DNA from: Acidobacteriota bacterium
GTDB lineage: Bacteria; Acidobacteriota; Terriglobia; Bryobacterales; UBA6623
Direction: 5' to 3'
Assembly (NCBI GenBank): GCA_027624045.1
Contig: JAQBUE010000012.1
Location: 1-51,215 of the forward strand
DNA: 51,215 nucleotides
Part shown: piece after piece, positions 7,817 to 15,183 of the stretch
Numbering within the stretch: the stretch's first letter is position 1
How the letters are laid out: every line of letters starts with the position of its first letter
The notes under the pieces: generated by a model
What the model was told of the DNA's origin: nothing
What the model saw: only the letters and a program-made list of their open reading frames with translations
The model's database searches: none
Made by a program: the position numbers and the translations under genes

Positions 7817-9070
7817 ATGAACCGTAGAACCTTTCTCGCTGCCAGCGGTGGTGCCGCCGTTGCCGCATCCCTCCCTTCGAAGATCGCTGCAAGCGCTGGT
7901 GCCGCCCCTGCCGGATCAGGCCATTCGAAGATTGCCGCTATCGTCACGGCCTACTACAGGAATTCGCACGCGGATGTGTTCATTGGCAACATGCTGCGCG
8001 GATTCTACTGGGCGGGCAAGCCGCACGAATCCCAACTTGAGATTGCCGCGATGTATCTCGAACAGACGCCGGAGAACGACATTGGCCGAGCGGAGGCCGC
8101 GAAGCATGCGATTCCGATGAAGCCGACGGTGCGCGCGGCCCTGGTCCCCGGCATTCAAGGGGTCGCACTCATTGGTGAACATGGCGATTATCCGCTCAAC
8201 GAAAAAGGGCAGCAACTCTACCCGCGTTACCGCCTGATGGCGGAGATAGTCAAAGGCTATCGCGAGACCGGCCGCGCTTTGCCGACGTTCGTCGACAAAC
8301 ATTTCTCGACCGACTGGAAAGAGGCGAAGCAGATGTTCGACTGGTCGCGTGAGCTGCGCTTCCCGTTGATCGCAGGGACCTCGCTGACGCTGACCTGGCG
8401 ACGGCCTGTTCTCGAGCTGGATCTCGATGCGCCGGTAAAGCGCGCCGTCGGCTACTTCTACGGAGGGAAAGAGTCGTACGGCTACCACGGCGTCGAGGTC
8501 TTCCAGAGTATGGTCGAACGGAGAAAGGGCGGCGAGACGGGAGTCGAGTCCGTGCAATGCGTCGAGGGCGAGGACGCCTGGAAGTGGAGCGAAGCAAATC
8601 CGTGGGCGCGCAATTTGCTGGAGGAGTCCATGCGCTATGACGACACGCTCAAAGGCGGACGCCTGGAAGACAACGTCAAGAACCCGATCCTGTTTCTACT
8701 GCGCTACCGCAGCGGGCTCGAAGGCGTGATCTACATGCTGAGCGGCGCGACCGAGCAGGCGGGCTTTGCCGCGGAGATCGAGGGGAAGCCCGACCCGGCC
8801 GTCTGCTGCTTCCTGACCCAGTGGGGCCGGCCCTGGAGCCACGGCAACGGGCTCAGCTACTGGGTCGAGCAGACGATCGTGCAGGGCAAAGAGTTCTATC
8901 CGCCAGAGCGGACGTTGCTGGCGACGGGCATCATTGAATCGCTGATGGATTCGTCATTCCAGAAAGGGCGGAAGGTGGAAACGCCACACCTGGACGTGCG
9001 GTATCGCGCGCAGCGGGAGTCGCGGTTCATGCGGCAGCCGCTTCCGCCGTATGATCGGGTTCGGAGGTAA
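7817..9070 (+). CDS. Exported protein of unknown function
   Basis: A 417-residue protein with a twin-arginine-like signal sequence (MNRRTFLAASGG, Ala-rich to about 30). The mature part is hydrophilic, without membrane segments, lipobox or a motif that I can name. It contains a Tyr/Asp-rich N-terminal stretch (AIVTAYYRNSHADVF), a His-rich block (VALIGEHGDYPLNEKG, then FVDKHFSTDW), and Trp-rich segments near 255-275 and 340. The overall look recalls secreted acidobacterial and planctomycetal proteins of oxidoreductase or sugar-metabolism clusters, but I do not assign a function. The start is fixed by the signal sequence; the ribosome site is weak, and a GC hairpin lies just upstream. It is divergent from the amidohydrolase gene, which has a similar signal sequence. 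Confidence 0.7.
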   Translation: MNRRTFLAASGGAAVAASLPSKIAASAGAAPAGSGHSKIAAIVTAYYRNSHADVFIGNMLRGFYWAGKPHESQLEIAAMYLEQTPENDIGRAEAAKHAIPMKPTVRAALVPGIQGVALIGEHGDYPLNEKGQQLYPRYRLMAEIVKGYRETGRALPTFVDKHFSTDWKEAKQMFDWSRELRFPLIAGTSLTLTWRRPVLELDLDAPVKRAVGYFYGGKESYGYHGVEVFQSMVERRKGGETGVESVQCVEGEDAWKWSEANPWARNLLEESMRYDDTLKGGRLEDNVKNPILFLLRYRSGLEGVIYMLSGATEQAGFAAEIEGKPDPAVCCFLTQWGRPWSHGNGLSYWVEQTIVQGKEFYPPERTLLATGIIESLMDSSFQKGRKVETPHLDVRYRAQRESRFMRQPLPPYDRVRR

Positions 9071-9119
9071 TGGCCTGCCAAACGGGCCCGCGTCCCCTTT
9101 AGCTTTGGGTCAGTCGAGA

Positions 9120-9377
9120 TCAGCGATAGACATCACGGCGGTGGCCGATCTTAACGACTACAAGGGTAAGTTCAGTGTCATCGACGGAGTACAACACGCG
9201 ATAGTTGCCTTGGCGAAGGCGATACTTTTCCTGGCCGGAGAGTTCTTCGGCACCTTCGGGACGGGGTTCAGAGGCCAGCTTTCGGATCTTGCCGACGACG
9301 CGCCGACGGTCTTTGGTAGGAAGCGCCTCGAGTTCCTTGACGGCCAAAGGCTTGACGAGCAGCCTATAGCTTGCCAC
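9120..9377 (-). CDS. RelE/ParE-superfamily toxin
   Basis: An 85-residue small basic protein with the RelE pattern: MASYRLLVKPLAVKELEALP (helix 1), then PTKDRRRVVGKI, then YRLRQGNYRVLYSVDD, ending VVKIGHRRDVYR. The conserved Arg in the RxGxYRVLY block and the C-terminal GHRRDVY are the family's signature positions. The role is probably ribosome-dependent mRNA cleavage (RelE) or gyrase poisoning (ParE); the terminal GHRRxVY favours RelE. It starts with GTG inside the last codons of the antitoxin gene (14-nt overlap), the usual coupled order of antitoxin then toxin. Confidence 0.88.
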   Translation of the reverse strand: MASYRLLVKPLAVKELEALPTKDRRRVVGKIRKLASEPRPEGAEELSGQEKYRLRQGNYRVLYSVDDTELTLVVVKIGHRRDVYR

Positions 9378-9594
9378 GCCGCTTCAAGTCCTTCAGGACA
9401 TCCTCGAAAGCAAGGTTCGGTTCCTTGGCCCTGTCATCGAATGCCGCGAGGTCGTCCGCATCCTCGGCGAGGCTCTGTCGAACGGCCTGATTCACGAGAT
9501 CAGACACGGTATGGTCCAACTGCGCGGCTTTCACTCGAAGGGCCTTATGCAGATTCGGGTCGAAATAGACAGTGGCGCGCTTAAGATCACTCAC
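9364..9594 (-). CDS. Ribbon-helix-helix antitoxin
   Basis: A 76-residue protein beginning (M)SDLKRATVYFDPNLHKALR. This is the short beta-strand of a CopG/MetJ-type ribbon-helix-helix DNA-binding domain, followed by two helices (VKAAQLDHTVSDLVNQAV). The C-terminal tail is acidic and probably flexible (SLAEDADDLAAFDDRAKEPN), as expected for toxin binding. It starts with GTG at 9594; no Shine-Dalgarno sequence is visible. A good promoter ends only 7 bp upstream, so the message may be leaderless. It is expected to repress its own promoter together with the toxin. Confidence 0.85.
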   Translation of the reverse strand: MSDLKRATVYFDPNLHKALRVKAAQLDHTVSDLVNQAVRQSLAEDADDLAAFDDRAKEPNLAFEDVLKDLKRRGKL

Positions 9595-9601
9595 GACTAG
9601 T

Positions 9602-9630
9602 ATTGTCTTCTTCTAACGTTAAAACGTCAA
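9602..9630 (-). promoter_or_regulatory. Promoter of the toxin-antitoxin operon
   Basis: On the minus strand, TTGACG (9625-9630) and GACAAT (9602-9607) are separated by exactly 17 bp. The predicted transcription start falls at or next to the GTG start codon at 9594. ACGT-containing repeats (AACGTT, AACGTC, GACGTT) overlap the -35 region and could be the RHH operator. Confidence 0.5.
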
Positions 9631-9697
9631 GACGTTTGCCTTGATTCCGGGAGCCGGCGATGCGGCTGGTTTGATTGCCTTGGTTGAGGTTTTGGTG

Positions 9698-9726
9698 GCC
9701 CAACCCGTCACTTGCGTTCCGGGCTC
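9698..9726. repeat. Diverged intergenic repeat, copy D
   Basis: Reads GCCCAACCCGTCACTTGCG, then TTCCGGGCTC. It is followed by CGAGGGCGC, as copy C is followed by TGAGGGCGC. Recognisable as the same family as 7687-7716 but more diverged. Confidence 0.4.
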
Positions 9727-9790
9727 CGAGGGCGCTGTTTGGCCGGTCCTGTGGCCCTTGGCGGGCGGGCCGGTGCTAGAATGAATCGCC

Positions 9791-10810
9791 ATGCTTGGAC
9801 AGGTCGAGGCAGCCGACCTCGTCAAAGAATTCCGCACATTTAAGCGCAAAGAGGGTCTTTGGGGCGCTGTTCGCGACCTATTCTCTCGCGAGTACACGAC
9901 TCTGCGCGCTGTCGACGGGATCTCGTTCCAAATCGAGCCCGGCGAGATGGTCGGCTACATCGGCCCGAACGGGGCGGGTAAATCCACTTCCGTCAAAATG
10001 CTCACCGGCATCCTCGTGCCGACGTCGGGCGTGGTGCGGGCGAACGGCCATGTGCCCTACCGCGAGCGGATGGCCTACACGCAGTCGATCGGCGTGGTGT
10101 TCGGCCAGCGGACGCAGCTTTGGTGGGACATCGCGGTCGTCGAATCGTTCCGGCTACTGAAGCGCATCTACAACGTCAGCGACGCGGACTACGCCTCGCG
10201 GATGGCGCGGTTCGACGAGATCCTGGAGATCAACCGCTATCTGAACCAGCCGGTTCGTAAGCTGAGTCTGGGCGAGCGCATGCGCTGCGACATGGCGGCG
10301 GCGCTGATCCACAACCCGCCACTGCTGTTTCTCGACGAGCCGACGATTGGGCTCGACCTGTTGGCGAAAGAGAATATTCGGCTGTTCCTCAAAGAGGTCA
10401 ACCGCGACTACGGCACGACGGTTCTGCTTACCACCCACGATCTCTCCGACATTGAAGAACTCTGCAAGCGGCTGATGATTATCGACCGCGGCCGTATTTT
10501 GTTTGATGGGCCGCTCGACGAGCTCAAGCGCCTACTGTGGCGGCAGACGCAGATCAAGCTTGAGTTGAAGGACGCTTCCCAAGGCGCGGCGATGGAGCAG
10601 TTCAGCCTGCCAGGCGTCGAGAAGGTGCGCCTGGACGATGTGACCTACCGGCTATCGTTCGACCGCGAGGAGCAGACGTCAGGCGATGTGATTCGGCACG
10701 CCGTCGGGGTGGCTGAGATCCGCGATATCTTCATCGAACCCGAGTCGATCGAGCAGATCGTCAAGCGTATCTACACGGGCAGCACGATCTCCGAGCTGCA
10801 ACGCCGATGA
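9791..10810 (+). CDS. ABC-2-type exporter ATP-binding protein
   Basis: A 339-residue ABC ATPase. The Walker A is GPNGAGKST (about 55-63), the signature is LSLGER, the Walker B is LLFLDEP, and the H-loop is TTHD. The insert with FGQRTQLWWDIAVVESF and the C-terminal extension of about 90 residues are typical of the group paired with DUF990-type permeases (YhcG/CcmA-like exporters of unknown substrate). It forms an operon with the permease: the start codon of the permease overlaps this gene's stop (ATGA). Start chosen at the first ATG of the conserved N-terminus; a nearby upstream ATG is out of frame. Confidence 0.88.
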   Translation: MLGQVEAADLVKEFRTFKRKEGLWGAVRDLFSREYTTLRAVDGISFQIEPGEMVGYIGPNGAGKSTSVKMLTGILVPTSGVVRANGHVPYRERMAYTQSIGVVFGQRTQLWWDIAVVESFRLLKRIYNVSDADYASRMARFDEILEINRYLNQPVRKLSLGERMRCDMAAALIHNPPLLFLDEPTIGLDLLAKENIRLFLKEVNRDYGTTVLLTTHDLSDIEELCKRLMIIDRGRILFDGPLDELKRLLWRQTQIKLELKDASQGAAMEQFSLPGVEKVRLDDVTYRLSFDREEQTSGDVIRHAVGVAEIRDIFIEPESIEQIVKRIYTGSTISELQRR

Positions 10811-11631
10811 CGGCTTCCGCCGTATGGCCGCGCGGGCTGGGAAACCTGCTTGAGTTTTCGCGGATCGGGTTCATCAACGTCCTAGCGTTTCGGCTGCGCT
10901 ATTACACCGGGATCGTTACGTACCTGATCAACGTGACGGTCTACTATTTCATCTGGAAGGCGCTGTATGCGACCGACCCGAACTTCGCCGCGGGATTTAC
11001 GTTCAACGAGATGGTGACGTATGTGTCGGTGGGCTGGGTGATTCGGTCGGTCTACTTCAATAACATCGACCAGAACATTTCGCAGGAAGTGATCGAAGGG
11101 AAGATCGCGCTGTCACTGCTGAAGCCGGTCAGCATCCAGGCGATGCAGATGGGCCGCGCGCTGGGCGAGGCGTGTTTCCGGCTTGTGATGCTGACGCTGC
11201 CGGCCGGCGTGGTGATTTCGCTCGTCTTTCCGGTACAGGGGCCGGCTAGCGCGGCGCACTTTGCGTTCTTCCTGCTGTCGCTCGCCGCAAGCATTCTGCT
11301 GACGGGCGCGCTGAATTTCATTGTCGGGACGTTCGCGATTCGGATGAAATCGATTCTTGGGTTGCTGCGCGCTAAATACTTTGTGTTCGAGCTGCTATCG
11401 GGGTTGCTTGTGCCGATGACGATGTTTCCGGCCGGGGCACAGAAGGTTTTGGCGTGGTTGCCGTTCCAGCATGTGGCGTATACGCCGCTGCGCATTTACC
11501 TGGGCAAGCTCGATGGACCGGAGCTGTATCAGGCGCTGGCGGTGCAATACGTCTGGGTCGTGGCGCTGGCGTTGTTCGGCGCCTGGTTTTGGGACGTGAT
11601 GGTGCGCCACGTCACTATTCATGGGGGATAG
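10807..11631 (+). CDS. ABC-2 family exporter permease (DUF990 / ABC2_membrane_6 type)
   Basis: A 274-residue protein with six hydrophobic segments and the layout of the ABC2_membrane_6 family: an N-terminal FRLRYYTGIVTYLI segment, then VTYVSVGWVIRSVYF, and a long middle with ISQEVIEGKIALSLLKPV. This cytoplasmic stretch is a hallmark of the family. It would form the membrane channel driven by the ATPase encoded just upstream. Such systems usually have two different permeases; only one is present here, and the next gene is on the other strand, so the transporter may be a homodimer or the partner may be elsewhere. The stop codon is also the first base triplet of a 14-bp tandem repeat. Confidence 0.8.
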   Translation: MTASAVWPRGLGNLLEFSRIGFINVLAFRLRYYTGIVTYLINVTVYYFIWKALYATDPNFAAGFTFNEMVTYVSVGWVIRSVYFNNIDQNISQEVIEGKIALSLLKPVSIQAMQMGRALGEACFRLVMLTLPAGVVISLVFPVQGPASAAHFAFFLLSLAASILLTGALNFIVGTFAIRMKSILGLLRAKYFVFELLSGLLVPMTMFPAGAQKVLAWLPFQHVAYTPLRIYLGKLDGPELYQALAVQYVWVVALALFGAWFWDVMVRHVTIHGG

Positions 11632-11698
11632 GCCACGGCGGCTAGGTCATGGGGGGTAGGCCACGGGGGCTAGGTCACGGTGGTTAGGCGGTTGGGCG
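11629..11698. repeat. 14-bp tandem repeat, about 4-5 units
   Basis: Successive units read TAGGCCACGGCGGC, TAGGTCATGGGGGG, TAGGCCACGGGGGC, TAGGTCACGGTGGT and a decayed TAGGCGGTTGGGCG. The pattern alternates, so a 28-bp higher-order unit is duplicated. The first TAG is the permease stop codon. The array fills the gap between two convergent genes. Confidence 0.75.
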
Positions 11699-11708
11699 TC
11701 CCGGTTCG

Positions 11709-12818
11709 TTAGTCGCTGCGGGCGCTGCTCGGGGATTCCTCTTCCCGAAAGAACAATAACTTGGGCTGCACTTGTTTGTGGGCCACGGCGAGCGAGCGGG
11801 CGTGAATGGCGTACGGGACGCCGGTGCGCGCCACGGCCGCACGTACGGCCGGCGGGTCGTCGTCGCGGTGATAGGTGCAGATCGCCATCTCGGGCCGAAA
11901 ACGTTTGATGGTTTCCTGGGCGCCGTCAAGCGCTTCCCGCTCGGAACCCTCAATATCCATCTTGATGAAGTCGACCCTCTCGATCCCCAACTCCGCAACG
12001 ATCTGGTCGAGCGGTTCAACAGGTATCGAGATCACGCTGATTTCGGCATTGGGTTGGTGCTGGAATGTGTGGCGCGAGGAGTCATGCACGTCATGCTCGA
12101 ACTTGAGCGTGGTTTCTTCGTTCCAGACGCCCTTCTCGACCAGCAATACGGTCCCGGCGGCAATCTCCTCGGCGAAGTTTCTCCGTAAACACAGAATATT
12201 CGCCGGGTCGGGCTCGATCGAGATCACGCGGGCGGCCCCTTGGTCGAGTGCGTAGCGGGTCAGGACGCCGACGTGAGCGCCGCAATCAACGACGGTATCG
12301 CCCTTGCTGATCTCAACCGTATGGCCCCGATAGACCTTGTCTTCGTAGATCTCCCAGAGCAACCATGCGAGCGTCTCGTGGCCCTCGCCGGGAATCCAGA
12401 AATCACCGACCGGGGTGCGGTATTGACGAAGCGTCGCATGATCGACCTCTTCTTCGTCGATTTGTTCGATACTGATCGCGAAGTCTTCGTCGGTGGGACA
12501 CTCCGCATTCGAGAACGAGGCGCGATAGATGTCGTCCCATGACATTTCCTCGAGCTGCCCGGTGGCTTTAGCGACGACGTAGCCTGTGCGCCAGAAGCCC
12601 GAACAGCCAAGCTGATCGAGACTCGACCAATAGATGCCGAGGGCGAATAGGCCCAGGCCAAAGGCCTTGGCGCGCCAGCTTGTGGCGATCGCCAACGCGC
12701 CGGCGGCCATGGCCCACAGCGCGAGCGTATACATATCGTGGAAATGAAAGAAGGTGTCGATGGCGAGCAGGATAACGACGATCCCTAAGGCCCAATAGCT
12801 TTTTGCGATAGCAGGCAT
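11709..12818 (-). CDS. Membrane-anchored FkbM-family SAM methyltransferase
   Basis: A 369-residue protein with three hydrophobic segments in the first about 75 residues and a cytosolic or membrane-facing catalytic domain. The SAM motif I is VVDCGAHVGVLTRYAL, followed by ISIEPDPANILCLRRNF. The second FkbM hallmark is VDFIKMDIEGSEREAL. FkbM enzymes O-methylate sugars or polyketides, so a role in surface glycan modification is plausible but inferred. A paralogue with the same N-terminal anchor and pre-domain (TPxGxFWIPxG) lies at 32447-33421 but has lost the second motif. A 75-codon ORF on the same strand ends 7 nt upstream. Confidence 0.85.
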   Translation of the reverse strand: MPAIAKSYWALGIVVILLAIDTFFHFHDMYTLALWAMAAGALAIATSWRAKAFGLGLFALGIYWSSLDQLGCSGFWRTGYVVAKATGQLEEMSWDDIYRASFSNAECPTDEDFAISIEQIDEEEVDHATLRQYRTPVGDFWIPGEGHETLAWLLWEIYEDKVYRGHTVEISKGDTVVDCGAHVGVLTRYALDQGAARVISIEPDPANILCLRRNFAEEIAAGTVLLVEKGVWNEETTLKFEHDVHDSSRHTFQHQPNAEISVISIPVEPLDQIVAELGIERVDFIKMDIEGSEREALDGAQETIKRFRPEMAICTYHRDDDPPAVRAAVARTGVPYAIHARSLAVAHKQVQPKLLFFREEESPSSARSD

Positions 12819-12825
12819 GGTGGTG

Positions 12826-13053
12826 TTAGATCCTCAGCTTTCCCAGTAGTTGTTCACACTGGATAATCTTTTCCGCTAGATCGAGCGGACGGTAGTAGTA
12901 GTGATTCGAAGCTTCGTAGCCGACAACGGAGTGGCGGCGCGCGGGGCCATAGGTGCGGCGTGCGAGCCGGATTTCATCCTCGACCGCGGCCCGCATACGG
13001 CGGATTCGTTCCGGTCCCGCGAGGCTTCCCACAAACTCTCGCCGATCAATCAT
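12826..13053 (-). CDS. Small hydrophilic protein upstream of the FkbM gene
   Basis: A 75-residue ORF starting MIDRREFVGSLAGPERIRRM with a highly charged Arg-rich first half (EDEIRLARRTYGPARRH). A Tyr/His patch (ASNHYYYRPLDLAEKI) follows, then a helix-like end (QCEQLLGKLRI). It ends 7 nt before the FkbM start, which suggests a shared transcript. Composition is protein-like, but no family is recognised. It could be a genuine small protein or a remnant. Confidence 0.45.
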   Translation of the reverse strand: MIDRREFVGSLAGPERIRRMRAAVEDEIRLARRTYGPARRHSVVGYEASNHYYYRPLDLAEKIIQCEQLLGKLRI

Positions 13054-13352
13054 CCTTCTCGGCCAGTCTACCGCAGGCAGGGTAGTTATACTCTAGGGCA
13101 GTTCACCGATATAGGCCGGTTGGAGTGGAGGGTTTACCTTAGTTGAATTCAACGGCCAAACCCCTAGGGCGTGTCGGGTAGCACGGCACGGCATGGCCTA
13201 CCCACGGCGTGCCATGCTCGGTTGGATGCCTGGGCAGATTCATTTTCAGCAGGCTGAACGGTCTACAGAATCCCTCGTAGCGCCCCTTTGAACTGCGCCT
13301 GGTATTGCAGCGCGATCCGGGGCAGCACGAGTAGTAGAGGAAGGCTGAACAG
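13054..13352. other. Intergenic region with an imperfect palindrome
   Basis: No gene seen. GCATGGC (13191-13197) can pair with GCCATGC (13211-13217) within a larger GCACGGCATGG...GTGCCATGC structure. The same GGCATG core occurs in the palindrome at 39402-39421. It could act as a terminator or be a dispersed palindrome. A weak relative of the GCCAAACC repeat core lies at about 13153. Confidence 0.4.
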
Positions 13353-14459
13353 TCAGAGGCGGTCGCGCAGCGCCAGCAGTCCGAGCAGGATCAGCAACGG
13401 TGACATCGTTCGGCCGGTGGCGTAGGCGGACTCCCAGATGTCGAGCCTGCCCAGGAATGCAGCGAAGACGGCGAACGCGAGGCAGGCGATCTCGATCAAT
13501 CCCCAACGCCGCGCCCCTAGGAGATAGAACGCCGCCAGTAAAGCGAGCCAGATTCCGGTGAGAGCGACGTCCTCCAAACTGGCGGCGGTTCGCAGCCACG
13601 GCGTTGAGGTGGGGTGGTGGATGCCTTGCAGCGTGCGCTCGATGATGCCGCTGAAAGGATAACGGGAAAGCCAGGCCGTGCCATCCGGGACGGTGTGGGC
13701 TTGGACGTAGGCCCACCAAGCGAGCGCCGGGAGAGCACAGACGGCCCCGATTCCCACCGCCCGCCAGTCCCGCCGCAAAGCGGAATACGCGCACCAGGCA
13801 AGAACCAACACCATTCCGGTTTCCCGCACCAACGACGCCGCGGCCAGAATCGCATACACAGGCCAGCGAGATGGACCGGGGACTGTGTCGAGATGCGCGC
13901 CGTGCCACACAAACCCAAGGCAGAGGGCCGCCAGCGGCAAGTCAACGGTCATGCGGTCCAGCGAAACCAGCACGGCGGGGATAAGCAGAAAGGCGAATCC
14001 CCAGGCGGCATGCAGCTCTTGCCCTTGCGCGTACCGGCTGAGCCAGAACGTGCCCAGCAGGACGAAGACCATCTCGATGGCGATGTAAGCGGAATCCACG
14101 TAGCGGTCACTGCCCGCTGCCAGCAGGGCGGCCAGGCCGGGAACACCGATCCTGCGCCAGCGCAGTCGAGGATTGTCGATGTAGGACGCGAAATTCCGCC
14201 GGATCAGCGGATCATGTGCGATCAGGTGGTAATACTGCGCGTCGTACCCTGTTTCATCGTTGACCCGGTAGGTATGGTCCGCGCCCAGGTCTTCCGGCAG
14301 CAGGACTTTCGAACCCGTATAGAACAGCCCCGTCCACTGGCCTTGATAATTTCCGGCCACGTTCAGTCCGAGCCACCCAACGGCGAGCAGGAAAGCAACG
14401 AAGGCAACCGCGGCCGCGCGACGTCGTTCTCTATTTTGTCGCCCAACCGCTTTTTGCAT
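13353..14459 (-). CDS. Polytopic membrane protein, possibly a cell-surface glycopolymer factor
   Basis: About 368 residues with roughly nine hydrophobic segments. Start chosen at MQKAVGRQ (14459), just before the first membrane segment; an earlier in-frame ATG at 14534 adds a hydrophilic tail. Between the first and second membrane segments lies the motif NDETGYDAQYYHLIAHDP. This resembles the first periplasmic loop of membrane glycosyltransferase-like proteins (the AZOBR_p60025 cell-surface glycopolymer formation group). That loop's Asp residues usually form the active site in GT-C folds. The substrate is unknown. Surface glycan work would fit the nearby FkbM methyltransferase gene. Confidence 0.65.
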   Translation of the reverse strand: MQKAVGRQNRERRRAAAVAFVAFLLAVGWLGLNVAGNYQGQWTGLFYTGSKVLLPEDLGADHTYRVNDETGYDAQYYHLIAHDPLIRRNFASYIDNPRLRWRRIGVPGLAALLAAGSDRYVDSAYIAIEMVFVLLGTFWLSRYAQGQELHAAWGFAFLLIPAVLVSLDRMTVDLPLAALCLGFVWHGAHLDTVPGPSRWPVYAILAAASLVRETGMVLVLAWCAYSALRRDWRAVGIGAVCALPALAWWAYVQAHTVPDGTAWLSRYPFSGIIERTLQGIHHPTSTPWLRTAASLEDVALTGIWLALLAAFYLLGARRWGLIEIACLAFAVFAAFLGRLDIWESAYATGRTMSPLLILLGLLALRDRL

Positions 14460-14584
14460 CTGCTCAGGATAGACAGAATCGCGTGATGCGATTGGAAGGG
14501 CAGAGGGAAATGAGCGATCGGGCGGGGGACTCAATAATCAGGAATGGCTCAAGCCGGTTGGGGTATCAGCGAAGAACCGTCTTT

Positions 14585-14613
14585 TTGACTACCCACGGCG
14601 CCGCGGCTATACT
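14585..14613 (+). promoter_or_regulatory. Promoter of the histidine operon
   Basis: TTGACT (14585-14590) and TATACT (14608-14613) are separated by exactly 17 bp, a near-consensus sigma-70 promoter. The predicted start falls at about 14619-14621, only a few bases before the leader-peptide ATG at 14623, so the leader would be translated from an essentially leaderless RNA. Confidence 0.75.
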
Positions 14614-14622
14614 GAAACTTCG

Positions 14623-14700
14623 ATGAGAATCCAAGGGCATCACCGCCATCATCACGCCCATACCAGGGGCGTTGGCCGGTGGCTGCCCGGGAAACCTTAG
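14623..14700 (+). CDS. hisL: his operon leader peptide
   Basis: A 25-codon ORF, MRIQGHHRHHHAHTRGVGRW followed by LPGKP and TAG. Six of codons 6-13 are His, in the arrangement H-H-R-H-H-H-A-H (14638-14661). It sits between a strong promoter and an intrinsic terminator that precedes hisI. By analogy with the enteric his and other amino-acid operons, stalling at the His codons would report low charged tRNA-His. There is no Shine-Dalgarno sequence, because the predicted transcript begins only 2-4 nt before the ATG. Too short for homology-based proof, but position, His run and RNA structure agree. Confidence 0.85.
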   Translation: MRIQGHHRHHHAHTRGVGRWLPGKP

Positions 14701-14757
14701 TTTTCAAAACTTTCCTGAAATCGTAGCCCGCCGGTCCTGAGCCGCGCGGGCTTTTTT
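14676..14757 (+). terminator. his attenuator: antiterminator and intrinsic terminator
   Basis: Terminator: AGCCCGC (14725-14731) pairs with GCGGGCT (14746-14752), extended inside by CGG/CCG (14732-14734 with 14742-14744), and is followed by six T (14752-14757). Antiterminator: CCGG (14676-14679) and GGCT (14681-14684), inside the leader ORF downstream of the His codons, can pair with CCGG (14731-14734) and AGCC (14725-14728). That would capture the terminator's 5' arm. A ribosome stalled on the His codons leaves 14676-14684 free, so transcription reads through. A ribosome reaching the stop at 14700 covers it, so the terminator forms. A small AGTTTT/AAAACT palindrome lies between. Confidence 0.8.
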
Positions 14758-14789
14758 CGTTTCCAGCTGTTTCGTTGAAGGTGAAGAAC

Positions 14790-15164
14790 ATGGATGTGAA
14801 TTTTTCCAAAACAGACGGTCTGATCCCGGCCGTGATCCAGGATGCCGCCGATGAGAAAGTCCTCATGGTCGGTTTCATGAATCAGGAAGCTCTCGACAAG
14901 ACGCGCGAGAGCGGTCAGGTGACGTTTTACAGCCGCTCCCGCAATAAGCTTTGGACCAAGGGCGAAACCTCGGGCCACTACCTGCTGGCCAAGGAAATCC
15001 TGATCGATTGCGACGAGGATACGCTTGTCATCAAGGTCGAGGCGCTGGGTCCGGGCGTTTGCCATAATGGATTTCGAAGCTGTTTCTACCGCCGTTGGGA
15101 AGGCGGTGAATGGAAGCAGGTCGAGCAGCCGGCCTACGATCCCGCCTCGGTTTACAAAGCATAG
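14790..15164 (+). CDS. hisI: Phosphoribosyl-AMP cyclohydrolase
   Basis: A 124-residue monofunctional HisI that opens the purine ring of PR-AMP, the third step of histidine synthesis. Diagnostic elements are QDAADEKVLMVGFMNQEAL and SRSRNKLWTKGETSGH. The zinc-binding Cys residues lie in IDCDEDT and VCHNGFRSCFYR. No HisE (PR-ATP pyrophosphohydrolase) domain follows, although HisIE fusions are common. Start at ATG 14790 with AAGG 8 nt upstream; a TTG five codons earlier is less likely. First enzyme gene behind the attenuator. Confidence 0.95.
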   Translation: MDVNFSKTDGLIPAVIQDAADEKVLMVGFMNQEALDKTRESGQVTFYSRSRNKLWTKGETSGHYLLAKEILIDCDEDTLVIKVEALGPGVCHNGFRSCFYRRWEGGEWKQVEQPAYDPASVYKA

Positions 15165-15183
15165 TGACCACCGGGGAATCTGC

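Noticed and set aside
11626..11698. CRISPR-like array after the permease gene
   Set aside because: The 14-bp units are contiguous without unique spacers; it is a minisatellite.
13246..13908. 220-codon frame antiparallel register to the membrane protein gene
   Set aside because: Same strand, different frame; Arg/Gly-rich shadow of the polytopic membrane protein.
14775..14790. TTG start for hisI five codons upstream
   Set aside because: The ATG at 14790 has a well-spaced AAGG and fits the usual HisI length.
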